64,000 nucleotides of DNA from Priestia megaterium NBRC 15308 = ATCC 14581 (lineage in GTDB: Bacteria; Bacillota; Bacilli; Bacillales; Bacillaceae_H): positions 1,612,001 through 1,676,000 of the forward strand of contig NZ_CP009920.1 of assembly GCF_000832985.1 (NCBI RefSeq), in the 5' to 3' direction. Below are positions 8,614 to 16,666 of the stretch, in pieces (position 1 is the stretch's first letter; every line of letters starts with the position of its first letter). The notes under the pieces were generated by a model. The model had not been told where the DNA came from. It did no database searches and saw only the letters and a list, made by a program, of their open reading frames with translations. The position numbers and the translations under genes are program-made.

Positions 8614-9723
8614 GTGTACAAGCTTCATTTACATCGACTATTTCGCTTAGCTTGTGTGTTGGTAATTATTGCAGCATCTATATTTCTTAGTTATTATGTC
8701 TCTTCTCTCATATATCCATTTATTATCGCCTGCTGCATCGCTTTTTTTATAAATCCTATGGTTAATCTATTTGAATTGAAGCTGCGTTTACCTCGCTACT
8801 TAGCTGTTTTACTGTCAATGGTTCTTATCTTCTCTCTTTTGGCCGGACTTATTACGTTACTTATCACAGAAATCATTGCAGGAAGTACGTATTTAGCGAA
8901 AGTTGTTCCCACAAATTTCAAAGAAGTGGTCATATTTATTGAAAATATTGCTACAGAACAAATACTTCCGTTTTATGAACGTATTACTTCTATGTTTAAT
9001 AACTTAAATACTGGTCAGCAAGCAACTATTTTATCGAACATTAAAGGGGTAGGCAACCATATCGCTCAAACGGTGGGCGATTTTCTGCAAAATGTATTGC
9101 AAAGCATCCCAGTACTTTTATCCGTATTGCCTAATGCAGCTACTGTGATTATTTTTTCATTGCTGGCTACTTTTTTTATTAGTAAAGATTGGTACAAGCT
9201 GATGGCTAAAAGCAGCATGTTTATTCCTAAAAAAGTAAGAGAAAATGGACAGACAGTTGTTCTGGAGCTTAAAAATGCACTGTTTGGATTTATTAAAGCT
9301 CAGCTTACGCTTATTTCGATTACCACAATCATCGTTCTTTTTGGTTTACTTGTTCTTAGGGTTGATTATGCTATTACAGTCGCTTTATTGATTGGCCTAG
9401 TAGATATTCTTCCTTACCTCGGAACAGGACTGGTTTTTGTTCCTTGGATGATTTATGCCTTTGCCACAGATAACGTCTCATTTGCTGTAGGGCTTTCGGT
9501 ACTATATGCTGTAGTACTTGTGCAGCGACAAATTATGGAACCAAAAATTTTGTCATCAAGTATTGGTCTTGATCCTCTCGCTACATTAATTTCTTTATTT
9601 GTAGGATATCAATTGATTGGATTTTTCGGATTAATAGCTGGCCCTGTGATTCTTGTTATTCTAAAAACACTTCATACAACGGGGGTTTTTAAAGAAACGT
9701 GGGAATTTATTATAGGAAAATGA
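8614..9723 (+). CDS. ytvI: AI-2E-family membrane transporter YtvI
   Basis: The 369-residue protein is a polytopic membrane protein of the AI-2E/PerM family (B. subtilis YtvI). Hydrophobic segments lie near 10-60 and 65-95 and in a C-terminal block from about 225 to 360, with a cytoplasmic or extracytoplasmic central region rich in TSMFNNLNTGQ-like polar sequence. The family signature VDILPYLGTGLVFVPW and the PKILSSSIGLDPLATLISLFVG stretch are present. The substrate is not known; members include exporters and Na+/H+ antiporters. The start is GTG, about 12 bases after AAGGAGG. It converges on fxsA with a shared strong terminator. Confidence 0.88.
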   Translation: MYKLHLHRLFRLACVLVIIAASIFLSYYVSSLIYPFIIACCIAFFINPMVNLFELKLRLPRYLAVLLSMVLIFSLLAGLITLLITEIIAGSTYLAKVVPTNFKEVVIFIENIATEQILPFYERITSMFNNLNTGQQATILSNIKGVGNHIAQTVGDFLQNVLQSIPVLLSVLPNAATVIIFSLLATFFISKDWYKLMAKSSMFIPKKVRENGQTVVLELKNALFGFIKAQLTLISITTIIVLFGLLVLRVDYAITVALLIGLVDILPYLGTGLVFVPWMIYAFATDNVSFAVGLSVLYAVVLVQRQIMEPKILSSSIGLDPLATLISLFVGYQLIGFFGLIAGPVILVILKTLHTTGVFKETWEFIIGK

Positions 9724-9724
9724 A

Positions 9725-9758
9725 AAAGTGTGTGAAAGAAGCTTCTTTCACACACTTT
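9725..9758. terminator. Bidirectional terminator between ytvI and fxsA
   Basis: A perfect 34-base palindrome, AAAGTGTGTGAAAGAAG and its complement with no spare loop bases, lies between the convergent stop codons. Confidence 0.85.
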
Positions 9759-9762
9759 CTAG

Positions 9763-10152
9763 TTAACGAATAATCGTCATTCGATTACGTCCTTGAAAAA
9801 ATCTTCTTAGCCACGTTAAAAGAAAAGGCTTAACGATTCTGCGTGTAAACGGCAGTAAAAAGATAAAGCCCACAACATCTGTCAAGAAGCCTGGAAACAG
9901 CAGAAACAGTCCGCCAAATAGTACACACATACCATCAAGGATTTCACCGCTTGGAACATGTCCCTGGCTCATCTGACGCTGTGCCTTTTGAAAAAGAGAT
10001 GTTCCTTGTTTTTTCGCTAGAAACGCACCAATAAAACTGGTAGCAATAATCAGTAAAAATGTTGACATTACACCAATGAGATGACTTGAATAAATCAAAA
10101 TCATTACCTCAACAGCAGGTACAATAAGAAGGAGCGGAAGGAGCTTCCTCAC
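9763..10152 (-). CDS. fxsA: FxsA-family membrane protein
   Basis: This small membrane protein (129 residues from the chosen start) has the FxsA hallmarks: an N-terminal helix with PAVEVMILI, a second helix after HLIG, the QGTSLFQKAQRQMSQGHVPSGEILDGM loop region, LLFPGFLTDVVGFIFLLP, and a basic C-terminus. E. coli FxsA overexpression relieves F-plasmid exclusion of phage T7; the normal role is unknown. The open frame extends 24 codons upstream, but AGAGGTGATG spaces best to the GTG at 10152 (MRKLLPLLL); ATG at 10155 is the alternative. It follows pyk on the same strand by about 80 bases. Confidence 0.88.
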   Translation of the reverse strand: MRKLLPLLLIVPAVEVMILIYSSHLIGVMSTFLLIIATSFIGAFLAKKQGTSLFQKAQRQMSQGHVPSGEILDGMCVLFGGLFLLFPGFLTDVVGFIFLLPFTRRIVKPFLLTWLRRFFQGRNRMTIIR

Positions 10153-10234
10153 CATCATCACCTCTTCGCTTATTGAATTGGCTAAACAAAAAGAGAAGGA
10201 TTCCCCTTCTCTTTTTTCTATCATCTACGTGTTC

Positions 10235-11995
10235 TTACAGTACGCTTGCGTGTCCGTTGTATACGACACCACGTGAAGCATCAACTGTAATATCTTGATC
10301 TTCTGAGAATACGCTTGTTGCATTTTCTACGCCTACAATGACAGGAATGCTTAAGTTTAACCCTACTACAGCTGCATGGCTTGTTAGACCGCCTTCTTCT
10401 GTAATAAGAGCTCCTGCTTTTTCGATTGCACTGATCATATCGCGATCTGTGCTGTTTGTAACAAGGATAGCACCTTCAGTCATTTTTGCATTTGCTTCTT
10501 CAGCAGTTTTAGCAATAACTACTTTACCAACTGCTGCTTTACGACCAATTCCTTGTCCTTTAGCAAGAACGTCACCTACAACTTGAACTTTCATTAAGTT
10601 CGTTGCACCTGATTCTCCAACTGGAACACCAGCTGTAATAACCACTAAGTCGCCGTGTGCTACAACGCCTGTTTTTACTGCGTCATTTACAGCGTGATCT
10701 AACATATCGTCAATTGTATTTACGCGCTCACCAACAACTGGTGTAACACCCCATACTAGAGACAGACGACGTGCAACAGAATCGTTTGCTGCAACAGCTA
10801 CGATTGGAGATTGCGGACGATATTTAGAAACGATTTTCGCTGTATAACCACTTTCTGTTGGCGCTACAATTGCACTAGCGTTTAAGTTAAGCGCTGTGTG
10901 TACCACAGATTGTCCAATTGCATCTGTAATAGATGGGCCAACTTGCTTGCTGCGCTGTTGTAAAATCTCAGAGTAGTTTAGAGCTTGCTCAGCACGAGAA
11001 GCAATTGAATGCATTGTTTGTACAGCTTCAACTGGGTAAGAACCTGCAGCTGTTTCACCAGATAACATAATTGCATCTGTACCATCAAAGATAGCATTGG
11101 CAACGTCACTTGCTTCCGCACGAGTCGGGCGCGGGTTGCGTTGCATTGAATCAAGCATTTGTGTAGCTGTAATAACTGGTTTGCCAAGCGCATTACATTG
11201 TTTGATTAGATCTTTTTGTACTAATGGTACTTCTTCAGCAGGAATTTCTACTCCTAAGTCACCACGAGCAACCATTAAACCGTCTGAAACTTCAAGAATT
11301 TCCTTGATGTTATCTACGCCTTCTTGGTTTTCGATTTTTGAGATGATTTGAATGTGAGCTGCATTGTGTTTTTCTAGTAGTTCACGAATTTCTAATACAT
11401 CAGATGCGCGACGCACAAAAGAAGCAGCGATAAAATCAATGCCTTGTTCGATACCGAATACAATATCGCTTGCATCTTTTTCAGTGATACCAGGAAGGTT
11501 TACACTTACGTTTGGCACGTTTACACCTTTTTTATTTTTTAATGTACCAGGGTTAAGTACTTTTGTTTTGATTTCACCATCAGTTTTATTGATGTCGAGT
11601 ACTTCAAGACCGATTAAACCGTCATCTAAAAGGATTTTTGATCCTACGTGTACGTCATCGATTAGACCTGGATATGTAATTGAGAATTTTTCAGTTGTTC
11701 CCACTACTTCTGTCATAGAAACAATGATTTCAGAGCCTTCTTCTAACTCAATTGCACCATTTTCCATTGTGTTTGTACGAATTTCAGGTCCTTTTGTATC
11801 AAGTAAGATACCTACTGTTTTACCTGTTTGTTTCGCAGCTTCACGAATGTTAACAATACGTGCACCGTGCTCTTCAAAGTCACCGTGAGAGAAGTTTAGA
11901 CGACAAACGTTTAAGCCTGAGTTAATTAGTTCAACTAATTTTTCTACACTTTCACTCGCTGGTCCAATAGTACATACAATTTTAGTTTTACGCAT
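10235..11995 (-). CDS. pyk: Pyruvate kinase with C-terminal PEP-utilising domain
   Basis: Pyruvate kinase makes pyruvate and ATP from phosphoenolpyruvate in glycolysis. The 586-residue form has the catalytic barrel ([10 protein letters not shown] at the start, [41 protein letters not shown]), then the allosteric C-domain, then the extra PEP-utilising swivel domain of Bacillus enzymes with [13 protein letters not shown] near residue 545. In B. subtilis and Geobacillus pyk is the second gene of pfkA-pyk. Here no pfkA precedes it: 480 bases without a gene separate it from accA, so pyk must have its own promoter. Ribosome site TAGGAGGAAA. Confidence 0.97.
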   Translation of the reverse strand: MRKTKIVCTIGPASESVEKLVELINSGLNVCRLNFSHGDFEEHGARIVNIREAAKQTGKTVGILLDTKGPEIRTNTMENGAIELEEGSEIIVSMTEVVGTTEKFSITYPGLIDDVHVGSKILLDDGLIGLEVLDINKTDGEIKTKVLNPGTLKNKKGVNVPNVSVNLPGITEKDASDIVFGIEQGIDFIAASFVRRASDVLEIRELLEKHNAAHIQIISKIENQEGVDNIKEILEVSDGLMVARGDLGVEIPAEEVPLVQKDLIKQCNALGKPVITATQMLDSMQRNPRPTRAEASDVANAIFDGTDAIMLSGETAAGSYPVEAVQTMHSIASRAEQALNYSEILQQRSKQVGPSITDAIGQSVVHTALNLNASAIVAPTESGYTAKIVSKYRPQSPIVAVAANDSVARRLSLVWGVTPVVGERVNTIDDMLDHAVNDAVKTGVVAHGDLVVITAGVPVGESGATNLMKVQVVGDVLAKGQGIGRKAAVGKVVIAKTAEEANAKMTEGAILVTNSTDRDMISAIEKAGALITEEGGLTSHAAVVGLNLSIPVIVGVENATSVFSEDQDITVDASRGVVYNGHASVL

Positions 11996-12079
11996 TCAAA
12001 TTTCCTCCTATATATTTACTATTTACTCTTTAGATAGGGCAAATAGCTATTTCTTTTACTAACCTTGTACTAGCAGGCT

Positions 12080-12113
12080 GTGAACAAATATTTTGTTGCC
12101 CTGACTTGTTCAC
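12080..12113 (-). promoter_or_regulatory. Gapped inverted repeat upstream of pyk
   Basis: GTGAACAA (12080-12087) and TTGTTCAC (12106-12113) are perfect inverted 8-mers around an AT-rich centre that is itself nearly symmetric (ACAAATATTTTGT). It lies 85-118 bases before the pyk start and could be an operator or a leader stem. Confidence 0.4.
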
Positions 12114-12433
12114 CTTGCTTTACGTGTAACTTATGAAATACCTATGTAGCGCTGAATCAAATAGCAAACAAATACACAGCACTTTAACGATGAATTTCTT
12201 CATCGTTTGCTTCTTGTTTTACTATTCCCTGCAATTCATACAGCAATACTTGCTGCCTGATTTGTCTTATATATCTCACGTTTTAGAGAAAAGACAAACG
12301 CTAGCACAGCTGCTAATAACCATAGGAAATTTTTTAAAAACACTCTTTTTCTACTTTTACTTAAAGGTTTTTGCTGTCTATAAAATACCACGAAGAACTT
12401 GTAAACACAATAGAGAAGGGCTATACAAACCGC

Positions 12434-12468
12434 ACAAAAACGCGCACCCTTATTTTTCAAGAGTGCAC
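12434..12468 (-). terminator. Terminator of accDA
   Basis: On the minus strand GTGCACTCTT pairs with AAGGGTGCGC (two G-U pairs) around GAAAAAT, followed by GTTTTTG. The wobble pairs form only in minus-strand RNA, which supports the direction. Confidence 0.7.
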
Positions 12469-12474
12469 GTTTCT

Positions 12475-13452
12475 TTATTTTATAGTAATGGCATCGTTTT
12501 CAGCTACAAATTGTCCGATTTTTTTGTATTTTAAATAACGCTCTTCCACTAGCTCTTCTTTTGATAAATTCATCAGCTCTTTTAATGATTTCTTGATAAT
12601 GCCCTCCATGTATCCAGCTTGCGCATCGATATCTCGGTGAGCTCCGCCTTTTACCTCTGAAACCATTTCATCTACAATACCCAGTTCTTTCAAATCTGGT
12701 GCTGTAATCTTCATCGTTTCAGCAGCTTTTTTCGCAAGAGAAGAATCTTTCCAAAGAATGGCTGCCGCTCCTTCTGGAGAAATAACTGAATACGTCGAGT
12801 TCTCAAGCATATGAAGGTGATTTCCTAAACCTAATGCCAAGGCTCCCCCGCTTCCTCCTTCTCCAATTACAATGCAAATAACAGGTACAGTTAAGCCAGC
12901 CATTTCGAAAAGGTTTTTCGCAATAGCTTCGCTTTGTCCGCGCTCTTCTGCCGCTTTCCCTGGATAAGCTCCTTTTGTATCAATAAAGCAAATAATTGGG
13001 CGGTTAAATTTCTCCGCTTGCTTCATTAGACGCAGTGCTTTACGGTAGCCTTCAGGATGAGGCATACCAAAATTACGGCGAATATTTTCTTTCGTATCTT
13101 TACCTCTCTGATGTCCAATCACGGTAACAGGCACGCCATTAAACTTAGCAATTCCTCCTACGATTGCTTCATCATCTCCATAAAAGCGATCTCCATGACA
13201 CTCTAAAAAGTTTGTAAACAAGCGAGAAATATAATCGAGTGTTGTAGGACGCTCAGGATGACGAGCAATTTGAACACGGTTCCATGGGCTTAGATGATTG
13301 TAAATATCGTTTTCTACTTTTTCTAAGCGATTTTCTAACTTATCAATTTCGCTAGATAAATCCACTTCTGTATTTTTAGCAAACTCTTTAAGCTCTGCAA
13401 TCTTGTTTCGCAACTCAACAATTGGACGTTCAAATTCTAATTCGCTTACCAC
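12475..13452 (-). CDS. accA: Acetyl-CoA carboxylase carboxyltransferase, alpha subunit
   Basis: AccA forms the carboxyltransferase with AccD, moving the carboxyl group from biotin to acetyl-CoA to make malonyl-CoA for fatty acid synthesis. The 325-residue protein has a helical N-terminus (about 1-60) and a crotonase-fold core with GHQRGRDTKENI-like [30 protein letters not shown] and [12 protein letters not shown]. It overlaps accD by 7 bases, ensuring coupled synthesis of a 1:1 complex. Ribosome-site GGAGGTGACAT lies inside the accD end. Length and motifs are normal. Confidence 0.97.
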   Translation of the reverse strand: MVSELEFERPIVELRNKIAELKEFAKNTEVDLSSEIDKLENRLEKVENDIYNHLSPWNRVQIARHPERPTTLDYISRLFTNFLECHGDRFYGDDEAIVGGIAKFNGVPVTVIGHQRGKDTKENIRRNFGMPHPEGYRKALRLMKQAEKFNRPIICFIDTKGAYPGKAAEERGQSEAIAKNLFEMAGLTVPVICIVIGEGGSGGALALGLGNHLHMLENSTYSVISPEGAAAILWKDSSLAKKAAETMKITAPDLKELGIVDEMVSEVKGGAHRDIDAQAGYMEGIIKKSLKELMNLSKEELVEERYLKYKKIGQFVAENDAITIK

Positions 13453-14327
13453 TCGATGTCACCTCCTGCTACGTGTATATCTAAAATAGTTGTTAACGTT
13501 TCTTTTAAATCATGACGGTCAATAACTCCGTCTAGCTGACCATGCTTCAACAGAAATTCCGACGTCTGAAAATCTTCTGGAAGCTCTTCTCTAATTGTTT
13601 GTTCAATAATACGTCTTCCAGCAAAGCCAATTAACGCGCCCGGCTCGGCTAAATTATAATCACCTAACGAAGCAAAGCTTGCTGACACGCCTCCTGTAGT
13701 AGGATGTGTCATAATCGAAATGATTAAGCCGCCTTCATCACTGAACATTTTAAGAGCTGCGCTAGTTTTAGCCATTTGCATCAAGCTCAGAACACCTTCT
13801 TGCATACGTGCACCGCCTGAAGCTGTGAAAATAAGGAATGGAACATGCATTTCCTTCGCTTTTTCAATGGCGCGAGTAATTTTCTCGCCGACTACAGAAC
13901 CCATGCTTCCCATACGGAAGTGTGAATCCATAACAGCAACTACTACTTTAATGCCTTCAATATCTCCTTCACCCGTAACAATCGCTTCACTTAAATTAGT
14001 TTTCTCACGATCTTTTTCGAGCTTTTCAAGATAATCAGGGAACCCAAGAGGATTTTCTGACGTCATATCTTTGTCGTATTCAACAAACGTTCCGCTGTCG
14101 ATTAAGCTTTCGATACGCTCTGGTGCTGTCATTTGGTGATGATATCCACAGTTTAAGCATACTTTTAAGTTTTTATTTAACTCTTTCGTATACATTATTT
14201 TTTTACACTTTTTACACTTGGTCATAATTCCTTCAGGTACATCTTGTCTCATATGCTCAGAAGGAATCGTAGCATATTTTCGTTTTTTTGGAGTTTTTGT
14301 GTTTTTTGTAAATAAATCTCGTAACAA
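13446..14327 (-). CDS. accD: Acetyl-CoA carboxylase carboxyltransferase, beta subunit
   Basis: This 293-residue subunit pairs with AccA in acetyl-CoA carboxylase. The N-terminal zinc ribbon is visible as CKKCKKIMY followed 15 residues later by CLNCGYH; the crotonase-like core contains [22 protein letters not shown] and [15 protein letters not shown]. The start codon is TTG at 14327, seven bases after AAAGGAGG, giving MLRDLFTK; there is no better ATG. It is first in accDA, 227 bases downstream of a FadR-type GntR gene. No obvious FapR-like operator was noticed upstream. Confidence 0.96.
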   Translation of the reverse strand: MLRDLFTKNTKTPKKRKYATIPSEHMRQDVPEGIMTKCKKCKKIMYTKELNKNLKVCLNCGYHHQMTAPERIESLIDSGTFVEYDKDMTSENPLGFPDYLEKLEKDREKTNLSEAIVTGEGDIEGIKVVVAVMDSHFRMGSMGSVVGEKITRAIEKAKEMHVPFLIFTASGGARMQEGVLSLMQMAKTSAALKMFSDEGGLIISIMTHPTTGGVSASFASLGDYNLAEPGALIGFAGRRIIEQTIREELPEDFQTSEFLLKHGQLDGVIDRHDLKETLTTILDIHVAGGDIEW

Positions 14328-14554
14328 GGTGTAACCTCCTTTTGGTTCTTTTCTTTATCATAAGAACCTTTATTCTTCCTCTTCTTCTACTATTTACAAG
14401 TTGTGAAAATCCGCCTCAAATACAAATCAAGTGACGGATAGACAAAAATTGGACGAATTGTTCGCTTCACTTTATTAGTTGCTATTTACTTTACTAGATG
14501 ACTGTTTGATTTTGTGTAGAAAGATGGCATGTCTCTTTCGACAAATTCCTTCTT

Positions 14555-15169
14555 TCACACTTGTTTGTAGCACTGATGGTGAAGATTTAATACAGCTGCT
14601 TCATCTTTTTTAGCTAACGCCTCTACTAATTCACTTATCAGAATGTCGCTTGGCGCTGAGTTTTGTTGAAAAGTTTGAGAAAAACGGCAAATAATCAGCC
14701 AGATTCGGTGTAATAGCCGATTAGGCTGCAAAGAAAACAAATAGTCAAACAAGTTCTTCAAACAATCGTCATTCTGCTTTTGAATTGCTTTCGAAACATT
14801 GATTTCGTCCTGTTCCGCTAAAACAAAATACAAACAGCTCTTTTCAAGAATATATCTAGTCTGAATTAAATCTGATTTTGTTTTACCGTCTTGTACTAAA
14901 AAAGTAGCTAATAAATCAATAAATTGATGATCCCCTACTTCTTTAATAAACGTACCTTCACCTCTTCTAGTTTCAATCAACCCAATTAGCTCTAACGCTC
15001 TGAGCGCTTCTCGAACGGAAGAACGTCCTGCGCCTAACCGTTCAGAAAGCTCTCGTTCTGACGGGATTTTATCCCCCGTAGTTAAACGATCGTCTTCCAT
15101 TAGCTGGCGAATTTGTTTTAGAATTTCTACATATACTTTTGAACGTTCATTCTTCAAGTTTACTACCAC
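14555..15169 (-). CDS. FadR-subfamily GntR transcription regulator
   Basis: The 204-residue protein has an N-terminal GntR winged helix (about 8-75: KIPSERELSERLGAGRSSVREALRALELIGLIETRRGEGTFI, read in pieces) and a short helical FCD-type ligand domain (about 85-204) ending in ALAKKDEAAVLNLHHQCYK, the usual last helix of that domain. FCD regulators respond to small organic acids or acyl-CoA. It sits between malic enzyme and accDA, on their strand, which suggests control of pyruvate/malate or fatty acid supply. A FadR-like palindrome TGGTCAGACCA lies upstream of the malic enzyme gene. The start is uncertain: GTG at 15169, or TTG 12 bases later. Confidence 0.82.
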   Translation of the reverse strand: MVVNLKNERSKVYVEILKQIRQLMEDDRLTTGDKIPSERELSERLGAGRSSVREALRALELIGLIETRRGEGTFIKEVGDHQFIDLLATFLVQDGKTKSDLIQTRYILEKSCLYFVLAEQDEINVSKAIQKQNDDCLKNLFDYLFSLQPNRLLHRIWLIICRFSQTFQQNSAPSDILISELVEALAKKDEAAVLNLHHQCYKQV

Positions 15170-15187
15170 TCACTTTACATTACTTTA

Positions 15188-15215
15188 ACAGGCATGCTTG
15201 AAGCATCATGCCTGT
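15188..15215 (-). terminator. Hairpin between malic enzyme and GntR gene
   Basis: ACAGGCATG pairs perfectly with CATGCCTGT around a 10-base segment that can itself pair (ATGCTT/GAAGCAT). There is no U-tract, so it may be an RNA-stability element or weak terminator. Confidence 0.45.
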
Positions 15216-15236
15216 CAAAGAACAGTTGATGTAACC

Positions 15237-16466
15237 TTATTCAATAATCGCTAAGCGACGTGTGTTTTCAGCTACGGCTTCTGGCTTTACCTTTATCCGG
15301 GCAACGCCTGTTTCCATAGCTGCTTTTGCAACAGCGGCGGCTACTGCCGGAGCCACTCGTGCATCAAATGGACCTGGAATCACATAGTCTGTATTCAAGT
15401 CCTCTTCCGTAATTAAATTAGCAATGGCCTCAACTGCAGCCATTTTCATTTTTTCATTAATATGAGTAGCACGTACATCTAGTGCACCTCGGAATATCCC
15501 CGGAAACGCTAAGACATTGTTCACTTGATTAGGAAAATCAGAACGTCCGGTGCCGATTACTTTCGCGCCAGCTTTTTTAGCTTCTTCTGGCATAATTTCA
15601 GGCACCGGATTTGCCATTGCAAAAATGATTGGGTCTGGATTCATCTTTCCAATCATCTCCGGTGTGAGTGCTCCTTCAACCGAAACTCCAATAAATACGT
15701 CAGCTTCTTCTAAGGCATCAGCTAACGTACCTTCTACTTTGCTTCGATTTGTATAGGCTGCAACTTCATCTTTTATACGGTTCATGCCGTGAGGACGCTT
15801 GTCATAAATCGTTCCTTTGGAATCACACATAATGATATCGCGCACTCCATAGCTGTATAATAATTTAATAATAGCAATGCCAGCAGCTCCTGCTCCATTC
15901 GCTACCACTTTGATTTGTGACATTTTTCTTCCTGTCAGCTTCAGGGCATTAAGAAGGCCCGCTACCGTAACAATAGCCGTCCCATGCTGATCATCATGAA
16001 AAACCGGGATATTTGTTTCCTTTTTCAACCGCTCTTCAATTTCAAAACAGTTAGGAGCCGCAATATCTTCTAAATTAACGCCTCCAAAAGTAGGTTCTAG
16101 CAATTTAACAGTTTCTATAATTTTGTCCACATCTGTCGTGTTTAAACAAATTGGGAATGCATCTACGCCGGCAAAACTTTTAAAAAGGACAGCTTTCCCT
16201 TCCATTACTGGCAGAGCAGCTTCAGGACCTATATTGCCCAAGCCCAATACGGCAGTGCCATCAGATACAACAGCTACCATATTTCCTTTCATCGTATATT
16301 CATATACATTGTTTACATCATCATATATTTCTTTGCAAGGTTCTGCTACACCAGGGGAATAAGCAAGGCTTAAATCCTCTGCGTTTCGAACAGGAATTTT
16401 GGACTTTGATTCTAGTTTACCTTTGTTAATGCGGTGCATATGCAATGCTTCTTCACGTAAAGACAA
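15237..16466 (-). CDS. ytsJ: NADP-dependent malic enzyme (YtsJ type)
   Basis: This enzyme decarboxylates malate to pyruvate and reduces NADP. The 409-residue single-domain form opens with SLREEALHMHRINKGK and shows SLAYSPGVAEPCKEI, LGLGNIGPEAALPVMEGKA, HDDQHGTAIV and the dinucleotide site VANGAGAAGIAI. It lacks a phosphotransacetylase-like C-domain, matching B. subtilis YtsJ, the main NADPH-producing malic enzyme there. The start is TTG at 16466, about 9 bases after GGGAG. Order dnaE-ytsJ-accDA is as in B. subtilis, except for the GntR gene placed next to it. Confidence 0.93.
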   Translation of the reverse strand: MSLREEALHMHRINKGKLESKSKIPVRNAEDLSLAYSPGVAEPCKEIYDDVNNVYEYTMKGNMVAVVSDGTAVLGLGNIGPEAALPVMEGKAVLFKSFAGVDAFPICLNTTDVDKIIETVKLLEPTFGGVNLEDIAAPNCFEIEERLKKETNIPVFHDDQHGTAIVTVAGLLNALKLTGRKMSQIKVVANGAGAAGIAIIKLLYSYGVRDIIMCDSKGTIYDKRPHGMNRIKDEVAAYTNRSKVEGTLADALEEADVFIGVSVEGALTPEMIGKMNPDPIIFAMANPVPEIMPEEAKKAGAKVIGTGRSDFPNQVNNVLAFPGIFRGALDVRATHINEKMKMAAVEAIANLITEEDLNTDYVIPGPFDARVAPAVAAAVAKAAMETGVARIKVKPEAVAENTRRLAIIE

Positions 16467-16599
16467 TGAATTTCACTCCCAATAAACAAAATGATAACAA
16501 ATACTGCGCCTGAACCATGTTCTTTCCCACACTCATATGATGTTATAAATCCAATTGCATTTCATTTCAAGAAAAACGCATCTAATTCGTATATTTCAT

Positions 16600-16626
16600 A
16601 AAAAACGGTGGTCAGACCACTTTTTT
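16600..16626 (-). promoter_or_regulatory. FadR-like palindrome or dnaE terminator upstream of malic enzyme
   Basis: GTGGTCAGACCAC (16608-16620) is a perfect odd palindrome containing TGGTCNGACCA, which resembles the FadR-subfamily operator core TNGTNNNACNA. It is flanked by A and T runs, so the minus-strand RNA could also form a 5-bp GTGGT-CTG-ACCAC stem plus A/U pairs ending the dnaE transcript. Either or both roles are possible. Confidence 0.5.
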
Positions 16627-16666
16627 AACTATTTTACCATATAACATCACATGAAATCTGTAAAGA

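Larger units (their letters stand above)
11996..12474. other. Gene-free gap between accA and pyk (pfkA absent)
   Basis: No supportable gene is seen in these 479 bases. They hold the accA terminator (12434-12468), a 9-bp hairpin (12186-12194 with 12199-12207), a possible minus-strand promoter (TTGTCT/TATATA near 12270-12300) and a long-gapped inverted repeat close to pyk (12080-12113). Open frames here lack ribosome sites or start inside the terminator. Confidence 0.6.

Noticed and set aside
11364-11888. 174-codon plus-strand frame opposite pyk
   Set aside because: It is the mirror of the strongly biased pyk codons; no ribosome site and no recognisable protein.
12236-12460. 74-codon minus-strand frame with two hydrophobic stretches after accA
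   Set aside because: Its TTG start lies inside the accA terminator stem, there is no ribosome site, and the hydrophobicity can come from AT-rich sequence.
12133-12534. 133-codon plus-strand frame across the accA-pyk gap
   Set aside because: No ribosome site, runs antisense into the accA 3' end, and its composition is unlike a protein; considered as a pfkA remnant, but no phosphofructokinase motif is present.
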